Below are positions 18,196-26,883 of a stretch of DNA of 26,972 nt, in pieces. This DNA comes from CAWUJK01 sp963922865. Its GTDB lineage: Bacteria; Patescibacteriota; Gracilibacteria; BD1-5; UBA6164. Position numbers and translations under genes: made by a program. The stretch covers positions 1 through 26,972 of the forward strand of contig CAWUJK010000016.1 of assembly GCA_963922865.1 (NCBI GenBank), written 5' to 3'. Numbering within the stretch: position 1 is the first letter of the stretch; each line of letters starts with the position of its first letter. The notes below the pieces were generated by a model. The model ran no database searches and was not told the origin of the DNA. It was given only the letters and a program-made list of their open reading frames with translations.

Positions 18196-18594
18196 ATTTT
18201 CAATATCTCTTTTTTCTATTATTTTTTTTATTTTATCCATAATCTCAGGATGTTTTTTCAAAAGTTCTTTTATGGAAAAATCAAGAATTATTATCAAAGA
18301 TGAGTCTTCTATAGCTTTTGCTCAAGCCATTCTTTGAGTTTCTTCTCAAAATAAAGCCATTTCTCAAAAAATATCCTCAGCTTGAACATATCATAAAACT
18401 GTTTCGCCTGCTCAATTTTTTTTAAATACCTCTATTTTTCAGCTTTTTAAAAGATACATAGAATTAGCAATATCTCATTGTGAGAATATTATTTCTCAAG
18501 CTTTTATAAATCTTTCTTGACAAAACATTTCTAAAAAGCTTAATTCTTTGCTGTCTAAACTTTTTAATATTTCTATTCAATCAAACATAGACAT
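18178..18594 (-). CDS. Stand-alone cyclic nucleotide-binding domain protein, downstream of infB
   Basis: 138 aa, a Crp/cNMP-type beta-barrel plus C-terminal helix with no DNA-binding or enzyme domain. The N-terminal helix reads MFDGIEILKSLDSKELSFLE, then AGEIIFSQGDIANSMYLLKS (family GExIxxxGxxxxxxYxIxSG). The phosphate-binding cassette FGEMALFGEETQRMA (76-90) keeps Gly77, Glu78 and Arg88, so ligand binding is plausible. Glycines are mostly TGA. It begins 20 nt after the infB stop and is probably co-transcribed with infB. The partner or output is unknown. A related protein lies on the other side of infB. The ligand could be cAMP, c-di-GMP or another nucleotide, or the fold could be purely structural. 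Confidence 0.88.
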
Positions 18595-18614
18595 AGCTAC
18601 CTTTTTAATAAATA

Positions 18615-21032
18615 TTATTTTTGTATTTCAATCTTATATAATTCTAACATATCTCACTCTTGTATGTCAAGTTTTCATTCAAATCTTATTCAACACTCAA
18701 GTGGTCACTCAAGCTCTTTTACCTCTTCTACTCATTGTTTTAATGATACTGCTCTTCATTCTCATACTTTTTTATTCTTTCTTATAACTCTAATAGAACA
18801 ATCTTTCTCTATTTTATTTCACTCAGGAAGGGATACTCATAGAATAAGAAACTTTTTATCTGTATAAAATATAGCTAATACCTTTGATTCTCATAAACTA
18901 ATTTCTATTTCTTTTGGATCAAGCATTCAATTAACTATTTTTTCTATTCTTTCAGTTATATGATATATCACTTTAGAATTTATGTACTCAACAAAACTTT
19001 TTTCAAGTAATTTTTTAGCACTAGGAATAAGTCATATATTAAATCAAACAAGTATAGCTTGTGAAGAGTTAACCATTAATACATCTCATTGAGTGATATT
19101 ACCAACTCAAGAGTGAATTATAACTATACTAGTATCATCTGTAGAAAGTTTTAAAAGTGAAGACTTTATGGCTTCTAAACTTCAGTTTGTGTCTGCTTTA
19201 ACCAATATTTTTAATTGTTTTAAATTTCAAGCCTTTATTCTAGACATAAGTACATCTAAACCTGAAGTTTCATTTTTTTTGATATTAGAGGTTATTTGTG
19301 AATACTCCAAAGACTTAGATCTAGCAATAGAAGAGTTAGCTACTACCTGAAGAACATCTCAACCATTTACAACTTTATCAAGTCAAATAATTAAGATTGG
19401 ATCTCATGGAAACGCTTTTAAAAGTCATCTATTTTCAAAATTTTTCATTGTCCTAATTTTTCCAAAAGAATCATTACAAACAATATTATCTCACTTATTT
19501 ATATTTCAAGTATTAACCAATACTGTAGCAACTGGTCATAAAGTTTTATCTAAATGCGACTCTATTACAGTAGCTACTCAAGCCCTGTCTGGATTTGCCT
19601 TTAACTCTTTCATATCAGCTACAAGTATAAGTATTTCAAGAAGTTCGTCTATTCAAAATCATGATTTAGCAGAAACAGGGATCATAGGAGTATCTCATCC
19701 CCAGTCTTCGGGGGTAAGTCAATTTTCAGATAGTTGTCATTTCACATGATCAGGATTAGCTCAATCTTTATCCATTTTATTTATAGCAACTATAACGGGG
19801 ATCTGCGCTTGCTTAGCATGAGATATTGATTCTAGTGTTTGAGGTTTTACTCATTCATCAGCAGCTACGACTAATATAGCAATATCAGTGGCTTTTGCTC
19901 ATCTAGATCTCATAACAGTAAAAGCCTCATGTCATGGGGTATCTAAAAAGGTAAGTTTTTTTCAATTTTGTTCTACTTGATATGCTCAAATACTTTGGGT
20001 TATTCATCAAGCCTCACCAAGAACTACTTTTGACTCTCTAATGATATCTAAAAGTGAAGTTTTTCAGTGGTCTACATGTCACATTATACTAACGACTGGC
20101 GGTCTTTGTTTAAGCCTACTAGAATCATCCTCTATGAGTAAATCGGCTATATCTCCAGATATCAAATCCTTAACACTAACTCATTTAGAATTATCTTTTT
20201 CAAGTTTAACTTCAAAAGATTCTGCTATTATACAAGCAGAGTCAAAATCTATTTTAGAATTTATATTAACCATCATACCATTTTTCATAAACTCAGCTAT
20301 AAGTCTAACAAGTGGTACTCAAATTTTTTCTGAAAATTCTTTCAAACTAAAAACCTCAGGGATAGTTATTGTTTCTCAGCTACGTAAAGTTAGATTTTGT
20401 TTAATATCTTCAACTTTTTTCTCTTGTTTTAATGATTTTGCTATTTTATTTGATCTAGTAAAACTAGTATCTATAGGGTCTTGCTCATAAAATTTAAATT
20501 TTCATCTAGTTTTATTTTTAGAAAATCATTTAGATTTTTTTGGAAAAGCACTATCATAGTTTTTCTTTTCTCATTTTTTTATTCCTCATTTAATCTTATC
20601 TTCTCAAAAATTTTTATTTTTCTTTTCTATGTTATTTTCAGAGTTTTTAATATTAGAGAATTTTCAATTATGGTTTGGGGTATTATTAGTTTTATTTTCA
20701 CTAAAATTAGTTTCTTTTTTCGTGCTTGGTTTAGTAGGAGTATTTTTATGTCTAGGCTTAACAATACTTACTTTTTGAACAAAAGATTTTTTATCGTTTG
20801 ATTGAGGAACAGATTTAGAATTTTTTATAGGTTTTGGTTCAAAACTAGATTCAGAATTTCAAGAAGCTAAAGAAACAGAAGAAATATTTTTCTCTTCTAC
20901 TTTTTTAACTATTTTTTTTACTACTTTTTTTGCTTTTATTTTAGGTTTTGAGTTATTATCAGCAGTTTTTGATTCCGATGAAGCAGAGTCAATAGAACTA
21001 TAATAATCATCAACAAGATTTTTTTCTAGCAT
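18615..21032 (-). CDS. infB: Translation initiation factor IF-2
   Basis: 805 aa, similar to many bacterial IF-2 proteins. IF-2 is the GTPase that brings fMet-tRNA to the 30S subunit and promotes subunit joining. The first ~205 residues are a low-complexity Lys/Ser/Asn linker. Residues about 210-290 hold an IF2_N-like segment (EVFSLKEFSEKIGVPLVRLI). The G domain follows: G1 GHVDHGKTS (from about 317), GGITQSIGAYQV (switch I), FLDTPGHEAFT (G3), INKMDK (G4) and PVSAKSGFGI (G5). Domain II, linker domain III and the C-terminal tRNA-binding domain follow, ending GVEEVKELEGPLECGIRFEG then KLDIQEGDMLELYKIEIQK. Every G-motif glycine visible here is TGA. Start ATG chosen 31 bp downstream of a perfect-consensus -35 and a good -10. 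Followed by a cNMP-domain gene. Confidence 0.97.
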
Positions 21033-21062
21033 TAAATTAATTTACATATAAATATTGGCATA

Positions 21063-21090
21063 AATATAATATTTTTTGCTTTTTTGTCAA
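21063..21090 (-). promoter_or_regulatory. infB promoter
   Basis: On the minus strand, a perfect -35 TTGACA (21085-21090), a 16-bp spacer and -10 TATATT (21063-21068), 31 bp before the ATG. A TTTGCTTTT/AAAAGCAAA inverted repeat (about 21075-21103) brackets the -35. Positions 21033-21329 are non-coding apart from this and the divergent promoter. Confidence 0.65.
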
Positions 21091-21186
21091 AAGAAAAGCA
21101 AAGATAGTCTAGATTTTAAAAAAGATTTAGTTTATTATGATTTAGCCAAAAATACATTTATAATTAAATTTGTTTTTAAATAAAAT

Positions 21187-21215
21187 TTATGATATCATAT
21201 AAATGCTAATATAAT
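21187..21215 (+). promoter_or_regulatory. Promoter with palindrome, upstream of the plus-strand cNMP gene
   Basis: A perfect 12-bp palindrome, TATGATATCATA (21188-21199), overlaps the -35 region (TTATGA at 21187-21192). A TATAAT lies 17 bp downstream (21210-21215). An operator for a dimeric regulator is possible. The transcript would have a leader of about 108 nt. Confidence 0.5.
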
Positions 21216-21329
21216 TTAATACTTAAAATTTACAACATTATGTGAAAATATTAATGGAAAATAAATTTAAAGCAAAATTTTATAAAAAACAAGTAAAAAT
21301 AATTTATTTATTAAAATAATAAAATAAAA

Positions 21330-21722
21330 ATGTCTGAAAATATATTTAATTTAGAGATATTCAAGTGAATAGAAAAATCAATAGTGGAAGAAATAATATT
21401 AGCGGCACCTGAAAAAACATTTGAACCATGAGAAATTATTCTTCTTGAATGAAGTGAATCAAATTGAGAATGATATATAATAAAATCATGAAAAGTTAAA
21501 GTTTCAATAAATGGGAAAAAAATAGCAGAATTACAAACTGGAAATATTTTTTGAGAAATAGCTCTTTTAAATGAAGAAAAAAGAACAGCTACTGTAGAAT
21601 CAATAGATAAAACAGAAGTGATAGTTTTAACTCTAGAAAATCTAATAGATCTGATAAACAATGATGCTAATAAGATAAACAAAGAAATAATAAGAAGGAT
21701 TGAAGAAAATATAGAAATATAA
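21330..21722 (+). CDS. Stand-alone cyclic nucleotide-binding domain protein, divergent from infB
   Basis: 130 aa, a single Crp-like cNMP domain without a helix-turn-helix. Seen: TFEPGEIILLEGSESNGEGY (30-49), KSGKVKVSINGKKIAELQTG (52-71) and the phosphate-binding cassette FGEIALLNEEKRTATV (74-89), with Gly75, Glu76 and Arg85 in the expected places. A C-terminal helix ends the chain. It is in the same domain class as the infB-linked protein but differs clearly in sequence. No cyclase or output domain is nearby. It could be a signal-responsive regulatory subunit or an adaptor. It has a palindrome in its promoter and shares a terminator with the beta-propeller gene. Confidence 0.88.
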
Positions 21723-21750
21723 AAAGATGTTGCCTAGGCAACATCTTTTT
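21721..21750. terminator. Perfect 30-bp palindromic bidirectional terminator
   Basis: A perfect 30-bp palindrome (15-bp arms, GATGTTGCC/GGCAACATC core flanked by A5 and T5). It starts within the TAA of the plus-strand cNMP gene (21720-21722), and the minus-strand beta-propeller gene stops 3 bp beyond it. It can terminate both convergent genes. Confidence 0.9.
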
Positions 21751-21753
21751 ATA

Positions 21754-24051
21754 TTATTTCATGTTTAATTCTAACTGTTGTTTTCAACTAGTTAATTCAT
21801 GGCTAGTGATTTTGTCATTACTAATCGCAAAAGAACTATCTCATATCCATAATGCTCTTTTTATAAAACTATTATTAAAATTCCAACTTCTAGAGGCTAT
21901 GTATGATTGTATGGTTGAATCAGCATAACAATAAGAAGGTACATAGTAATTATTTTTTGGTGGACAATAAGTAGATCAATTTAGTAGTTTTTTACATTCA
22001 CCCACCTCTTGTTTTTTAGAAAAATATTTACTGCATTCTTTATTTCTTTGTTCTTCTATTAAATCAGTATTTATATGTGTTATTTTATACTTTTCGTTGA
22101 TTCAAGAATCTTTATCTATATTAAACGCAATCAGTCCATTAAAGAAATCTATGTGCTTATAGCTTTTTTTATTTTCATTAGTATAAATAGTTGATGGTAA
22201 TAGTAATATATTTTTATTTGAGTTCCACATAAACATTCTAGGGTTATGCAGTGCTTCACTTCTACTTCAACTATCTCAAAGGGTTTTTGTAAATTTTTGT
22301 TTTACTATTATTCATTTATAATCTCAAGATTTACATTTTTTATTTTCAAGTTGAGTTAAATTAGAATCTCAACATTTTTTATCATAATTTATTTCATACA
22401 AATCTAATTTTATTCATCAATTTCTAACCCCTCACCACTCATTTTCATAAGTATCATAACCTAAACCTATCAAATGTGTGTCATTATAAGGATGAAGGTA
22501 GGTTGAATAACCAGGTATTTTTAGTTCTCCTAGTATTTTAGGATTTTTTTGATCGCTTAAATCTATAGCAAAAAGTGGGTCAACTTGCTTAAAGGTAACT
22601 AAAAACAGTTTATCTCACATAAACCTAGAACTTCTAAATGTTTCTCCTGGGGCTAATTCTATCAAACTAGAATATTTTTTTAAGTCTTTATCTAATATGT
22701 ACAAATTAGTATGCCTCTCATTTATTCTTCACCAAGAATTTATACTTGTTATTATTCTAAATTTACCATCCTTTTCATCCATACTATATTGATTTAATGG
22801 ACTACCAGGTATTATATTTGAATTTTTATAATCTAAACTGTCTTTATTGATAGCTAGTTTGTGAATAAGTGTGTTTGTACTTCATCCATAATAGTAAGGC
22901 ATCAAACATCATACTTTAGCTCCACATTTATAATTATGAGAATTATAAATCCTATCAGTTAAATACAAATTATTTGTACTCATATAAATTTCAGCGTTAT
23001 TTCAAGCAATAACTTTTGTTTTTACTTTTTCTTGGGTATTTTGTGTATCAATTATAGAAATTATATTATAACTAGGACTAAAACCATGCTGATTAAGGGT
23101 TTCACTATTTGGTAAAACATATTCTATTTCATTACATTTAGCAACATTTCAAGAAGATACATTAAAAGGGTATGTTTTATTTTTTATTTTTAAATTTTGT
23201 TTTGTCTTATTAGATGTTTTAGAAATATCTATCTTCTTAGGTATTATTTTATCTGAACTAATATTTATATTGCTATCTTTTTTAAAAATGTGATAAGGTA
23301 TGTTAAAGTTATTTTCTGAAACTACATATAAATATTTACCTATTTTTCTAGATTTGGTTAATCTTCAGTCGTTAATATACAATTTCTTTAGTTCGGGTTT
23401 AGATTTATCTTTCATATCAAAAACAATCGCATATGTTTTATTATTTCTATTTATCCAATAAGAGGAATATTTTTTATTATCTCTAGAATATCAACTAGCC
23501 AAAATAGTAAGCCTATTTTCACTAATATATATTTGAACTCAATTGAAAAAACTCGGAATTTTTACTTTTTTTACAATGTCTAATGTTTTAGAATTAACAA
23601 TGTATATATATTTTTTATCTTTGTAATTTCATCTATCATTATAATAATATATATAATCTCAGTCTGTTTTTATTATATCAGCTTCATCAACTCATAAAAC
23701 TTGAGTATTTGTTTTAGAATAGTCTTTTTTATTATTAGATACACTAGAGTCTTCTAATACTCATCTTGATTCAGAATTTACAGAATCTAAAGATGTTTGT
23801 CTATACAAAACAGGGTATGGTCTTTTTTTAGAATTTGTCCAATAATTTTTTATATAGTTTCACATCACACTTTCCAAAGATTTACAGCTTCCAAAAGATT
23901 TTAATTTAAAATCAACTTCCAATTCTTTGATTTCATTTTTGTTTAATTCTTGAGATATAGAATCATCTTCAAGTGAAGCAATACTTGAATTTAAAAATAA
24001 ACTTAAAATCAAAAAAGAAAAAACTAACCTAATAATTATTTTCATTGACAT
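21754..24051 (-). CDS. Secreted protein with C-terminal beta-propeller domain (PF09826 type)
   Basis: 765 aa. An N-terminal signal peptide (MSMKIIIRLVFSFLILSLFL, cleavage about residue 25) is followed by a linker. The propeller starts with the family signature TNTQVLGVDEADIIKTDGDY (about 110-135), then IYYYNDRGNYKDKKYIYIVN. The middle has repeated beta-strand blades, for example YISENRLTILASGYSR, GETFRSSRFMGDKLFLVTFK and QVDPLFAIDLSDQKNPKILG, followed by ELKIPGYSTYLHPYNDTHLI and GLGYDTYENEWGG. It ends with TLSDSGSRSEALHNPRMFMW-like residues and a blade of the same type. These are known features of this secreted family, whose function is not established. There are two adjacent possible starts (Met1 and Met3). 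It is the last gene of a minus-strand series and probably acts on the cell surface. Confidence 0.88.
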
Positions 24052-24086
24052 AATTTAAAATTAAAAAATAAAACATACACGGTGTT

Positions 24087-24114
24087 ATGATAGTTTTTTT
24101 GAATAAAGTTGCAA
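24087..24114 (-). promoter_or_regulatory. Possible promoter of the beta-propeller gene
   Basis: On the minus strand, -35 TTGCAA (24109-24114), a 16-bp spacer and -10 TATCAT (24087-24092), 36 bp before the ATG. The site lies in the loop and arm of a 10-bp inverted repeat (24090-24099/24126-24135) that also covers the upstream gene's stop codon. Confidence 0.45.
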
Positions 24115-24131
24115 ACTAATTTACTAAAAAA

Positions 24132-24971
24132 CTATTTTAATAAAAATATTTTTCAATCTTTAGTTTCTAAATATATTTTATCTGAAATATTATATATTTT
24201 TGAAACTTTATTTTTCAGTTGCTTTAATAAATAGTTGGTTTTATTTTGTTTGTCATAAAAAATAATTAAATCTCAGGACAGTTTAGAAAATCAAAAGTTA
24301 TTTTTTCTTGCTTTGTCTAAATTATTTATTACTCAAATATAGTTACCATGAGAAATAGTATAGTCTCAAAAAAGAGAAAAATATTCAAGTTTATTGTTGT
24401 TTAAATTAAAATTATAGGCTCAAACCTTGGATGAGATAATAAGATTGTTATTTCAAATACTTTTAATATAGTAGATTTTAGGAATAAAAATAATCTCTGT
24501 AAATTGACTAGTATTTTTATTGTAGATGTAGAGTTTATTTTTTAATTGTTTGTAATAATTTTTAGAGCTATTATATACTTTTTCATAAAAAATATCATTA
24601 ACTTTATATCAATTAGATTTTTCAAAGCTAGAATCTTTAATTTTATCAAATAAAATATCTTTTTTTAAATAGATCTTTAGCTTATTTTTTTTTCAAATAT
24701 CAATATTTTCTTTATAATTTATATAATTATTCTTTTTTATCATCAATTCATACTCAAAAGGTGGAATATTTTTTATAATACAATTAGATTTTTCACAAAA
24801 AAACTCTTTTTTAAATTTAGAATTAATTAAACTTCATGAAAAATTTTCTACATTGGAGTTTATATTAAAACTTGTAAGTTTTAATTCAAAAAAATATTTG
24901 TAAAACCCATAAAAAAATAGCATAAAACATAAAATAATCAAAAATCAAAGAAATCTATTTGAAAATTTCAT
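24132..24971 (-). CDS. Membrane-anchored protein with PEGA-like domain
   Basis: 279 aa; I do not recognise a named gene. One N-terminal signal anchor (FLGFLIILCFMLFFYGFYKY, about 7-26) leaves the rest outside the cell. At about 60-105, CIIKNIPPFEYELMIKKNNY then INYKENIDIGKKNKLKIYLK looks like a PEGA domain (the family usually has a xxLPPGxYxVxVxxxGYxxxxxxVxV pattern). Here the central Gly-Pro motif is changed to PPFEYEL, so the match is partial. The C-terminal half has repeated short beta-strand segments such as IGNNLIISSKVGAYNFN and SGDLIIFYDKQNK, possibly a small propeller. It is rich in Asn and Lys. It follows folD by 31 bp and precedes the propeller gene by 80 bp in the same direction. 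Confidence 0.6.
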
Positions 24972-25002
24972 TTTAAAAATAATTAATAAATACAAAAAAA
25001 TA

Positions 25003-25830
25003 CTACTCCAGTCAAGAGGCTTTTAAAGTATTTTTCATAAGACAAGCAACAGTGAGCATTCAAACCCCTCAAGGAACAGGTGTTATTTTAGCTCAAAGTA
25101 AATCAATTTGTTTTGTGTCAGCGTCTCAATAAATTTTTCAATCAATATTTGTAAATCAAACATCTATTATTAAAGAATTCTTTTTTATCATTGAGGCTCT
25201 TAAAATACCAGGAACTCAAGTAGCAACAATAATTATATCTGCCATTTTGGTAAAATTTTCTAAGTTTTTAGTTTTACTATTACAACTAATAACACTGGCT
25301 TGAGCATTTATTAATAAATTTACAATAGGTTTTCAAACTATATTACTTTTTCAAATTACAACCACATTTTTTCAGGCTAAATTTATATTTTCACTTTTAA
25401 ATATTTCCATTATTCATAAAGGAGTACAAGGGATAAATCAAGAATAATCTCAAATCATAAGTTTTCAGACATTTAAAGGATGAAAACCATCTACATCTTT
25501 TGATGGACAAATAGAGTTTATAACAAGTTTTTCATCAATATGTTTTGGTAAGGGTAGTTGAACTATAAATCAATTCACTTCTCTTGATTCATTGAAATTA
25601 TCTATAACATTCAATAAATTTTGAGTATTAATTGTCTCATCAAGCTGTTCTAATACAAAGTTAATTCCAATATAGTGAGCCCATTTCTTTTTTTGTTTTA
25701 TATAGCTTAAAGAGTTTTTATTGTTTCAAACTAAGATAATTCATAGAGTTATTTTTTTTCCAGATTTTGAAACTTTTTCTTTTAATTTTTCATAAATTTT
25801 ATTTGCTATATTTTTTCATTTTATAATCAT
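25003..25830 (-). CDS. folD: Bifunctional methylenetetrahydrofolate dehydrogenase/cyclohydrolase FolD
   Basis: 275 aa, close to the usual 280-290. FolD interconverts 5,10-methylene-, methenyl- and 10-formyl-tetrahydrofolate in the cytosol and so supplies formyl groups for purines and fMet-tRNA. The catalytic block NSLSYIKQKKKWAHYIGI has Tyr43 and Lys47 in the expected YxxxK arrangement. KDVDGFHPLNVGKL, IPCTPLGIME, GKSNIVGKPIVNLL and ATGVPGILRASMIKKNSLII match the family. The last signature reads TPVPGGVGMLTVACLMKNTL, where most FolD enzymes have PGGVGPMT, so Pro-Met has become Met-Leu. Nearly all glycines are TGA. It is set among surface-protein genes, 88 bp after the sortase-substrate-like gene and its terminator, so no shared pathway is implied. 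Confidence 0.95.
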
Positions 25831-25886
25831 AATCAAATTTTCAAATTAATTATTTAGAGATTATAGTTAAAAAATATTAAAAAACA

Positions 25887-25910
25887 AAAAAAAGCAATTA
25901 TGCTTTTTTT
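25887..25910 (-). terminator. Terminator after the VPKTG surface protein gene
   Basis: A stem of about 10 bp (25887-25896 with 25901-25910, GCA/TGC core inside an A7/T7 arm) has a 4-nt loop, and a T tract on the minus strand follows. It lies just after the stop of the surface protein gene (25919-25921), upstream of folD. Confidence 0.75.
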
Positions 25911-25918
25911 ATTTTTTG

Positions 25919-26761
25919 TTAATTTTTAAAAAATTTTTTCCTAAAATAGATAAAACTTCAAAGCAAAAGTCATACTAATATCAATATCCAAGTTTCTGCT
26001 CAAGTTTTAGGTACTTCAGCAGAGTTTAAAGCTACCTCTCAAGTTTCTTCTCATATATCTTCTATTGGTTTTTTGTTCTCAATATTAATAGATTCAGTAT
26101 CTATTGAAGATAGTGATTCAGTTTTGAAATCATATATAGAATTCGATACAGCATAACTGAAATCTCATTCTAGAGAAATACTAAACATCATAACTATATA
26201 CTTAGAATTATCTAATAGTTGATCTTTTAACAACACATCAACTTGTTTTTTATTTTCAAGATTAATTTCTAATCAATTATTATTATGTTCTCTTAAAAGT
26301 TTAATATCAACAGATTCTGATTTTATAGATTTTTTAAAATAAATTTCAATATTTTTTGAATCAGATATGACAAGTTTCTCGATTCAATCTGAACTACTTC
26401 AGTCTATTTCAGTTGAAATATTTATAGCTTCTGTATTAAAATCAATACTTCATTCTGCTCAATATACTGACAATAAACTATAAGAAGTATTTTTTTCTAA
26501 TTGTTTATCTAGAGCGAGGTGAACTAATTTATCATTCTCTAAATCAAGAGAAATTTTACTAGTTTTCAAATATCTAAAAACTTTTATATCAGACTTAATA
26601 TCATTTGTGTTTGTTTGTATATCTTTATCAAAAAATATTTTTAGTTTGTTTGATTGTTTAGAATTGATATCTATAATAGATATTTCAGTTTCCTCGGCAA
26701 ATACACTAAACACAAAAAACAAAGATATAAAAAATAGAAATATTAATTTAAAAGGTTTCAT
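25919..26761 (-). CDS. Secreted protein with Ig-like repeats and VPKTG sorting signal
   Basis: 280 aa. An N-terminal signal peptide (MKPFKLIFLFFISLFFVFSV, cleavage near FA-EE, residues 22-23) is followed by two related beta-rich domains. The first (about 25-120) carries KLKIFFDKDIQ and KQLEKNTSYSLLSV. The second (about 145-225) carries NIEIYFKKSIK and KDQLLDNSKYIVMMF. The shared KxxxxxF pattern and the QLLxxNxxY turn suggest SbsA/Ig-like repeats. The last 31 residues are a sortase-type signal: VPKTG, then a hydrophobic helix (WILILVGLLLGSFIYF) and the basic tail RKKFFKN. The glycine of VPKTG is encoded by TGA. The protein should be exported and covalently anchored, or held by its helix. No sortase gene is visible in this window. 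ATG start with its own promoter. Confidence 0.85.
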
Positions 26762-26785
26762 AAAGTTTAGAAATTATTTAATAAT

Positions 26786-26791
26786 ATTATA
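26786..26791 (-). promoter_or_regulatory. -10 element upstream of the VPKTG gene
   Basis: A minus-strand TATAAT (26786-26791), 25 bp before the ATG. No convincing -35 is seen; the best is a T-rich CTTTTA 17 bp upstream. Confidence 0.4.
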
Positions 26792-26834
26792 CGAACTCTA
26801 TTATCTCATAAAAGTCATAAAAAGCAAAAGAAAT

Positions 26835-26870
26835 AAAAAGATTTTGCTAAACTATTAACAAAACCTTTTT
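26835..26870 (-). terminator. Terminator of the right-edge gene
   Basis: A 12-bp stem (26859-26870 with 26835-26846), with one G-U pair on the minus-strand RNA and a 12-nt loop. The left arm ends in a minus-strand T run. It lies 14 bp after the stop of the partial gene at the window edge. Confidence 0.7.
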
Positions 26871-26883
26871 ATTTAAACCATAT

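Noticed and set aside
21721..21750. The TGTTGC core of the 30-bp terminator resembles the Fic operator half-site
   Set aside because: The rest of the sequence differs and the palindrome is fully explained as a convergent terminator; a six-base match is likely chance.
24090..24135. 10-bp inverted repeat after the PEGA-like gene as its terminator
   Set aside because: On the minus strand the T run lies in the ascending arm and no T tract follows the hairpin; the loop is 26 nt, so it does not look like a terminator.
240..26761. Frequent in-frame TGA codons that make most genes look like pseudogenes
   Set aside because: The positions coincide with conserved glycines in all families, so they are sense codons, not frameshifts or decay.
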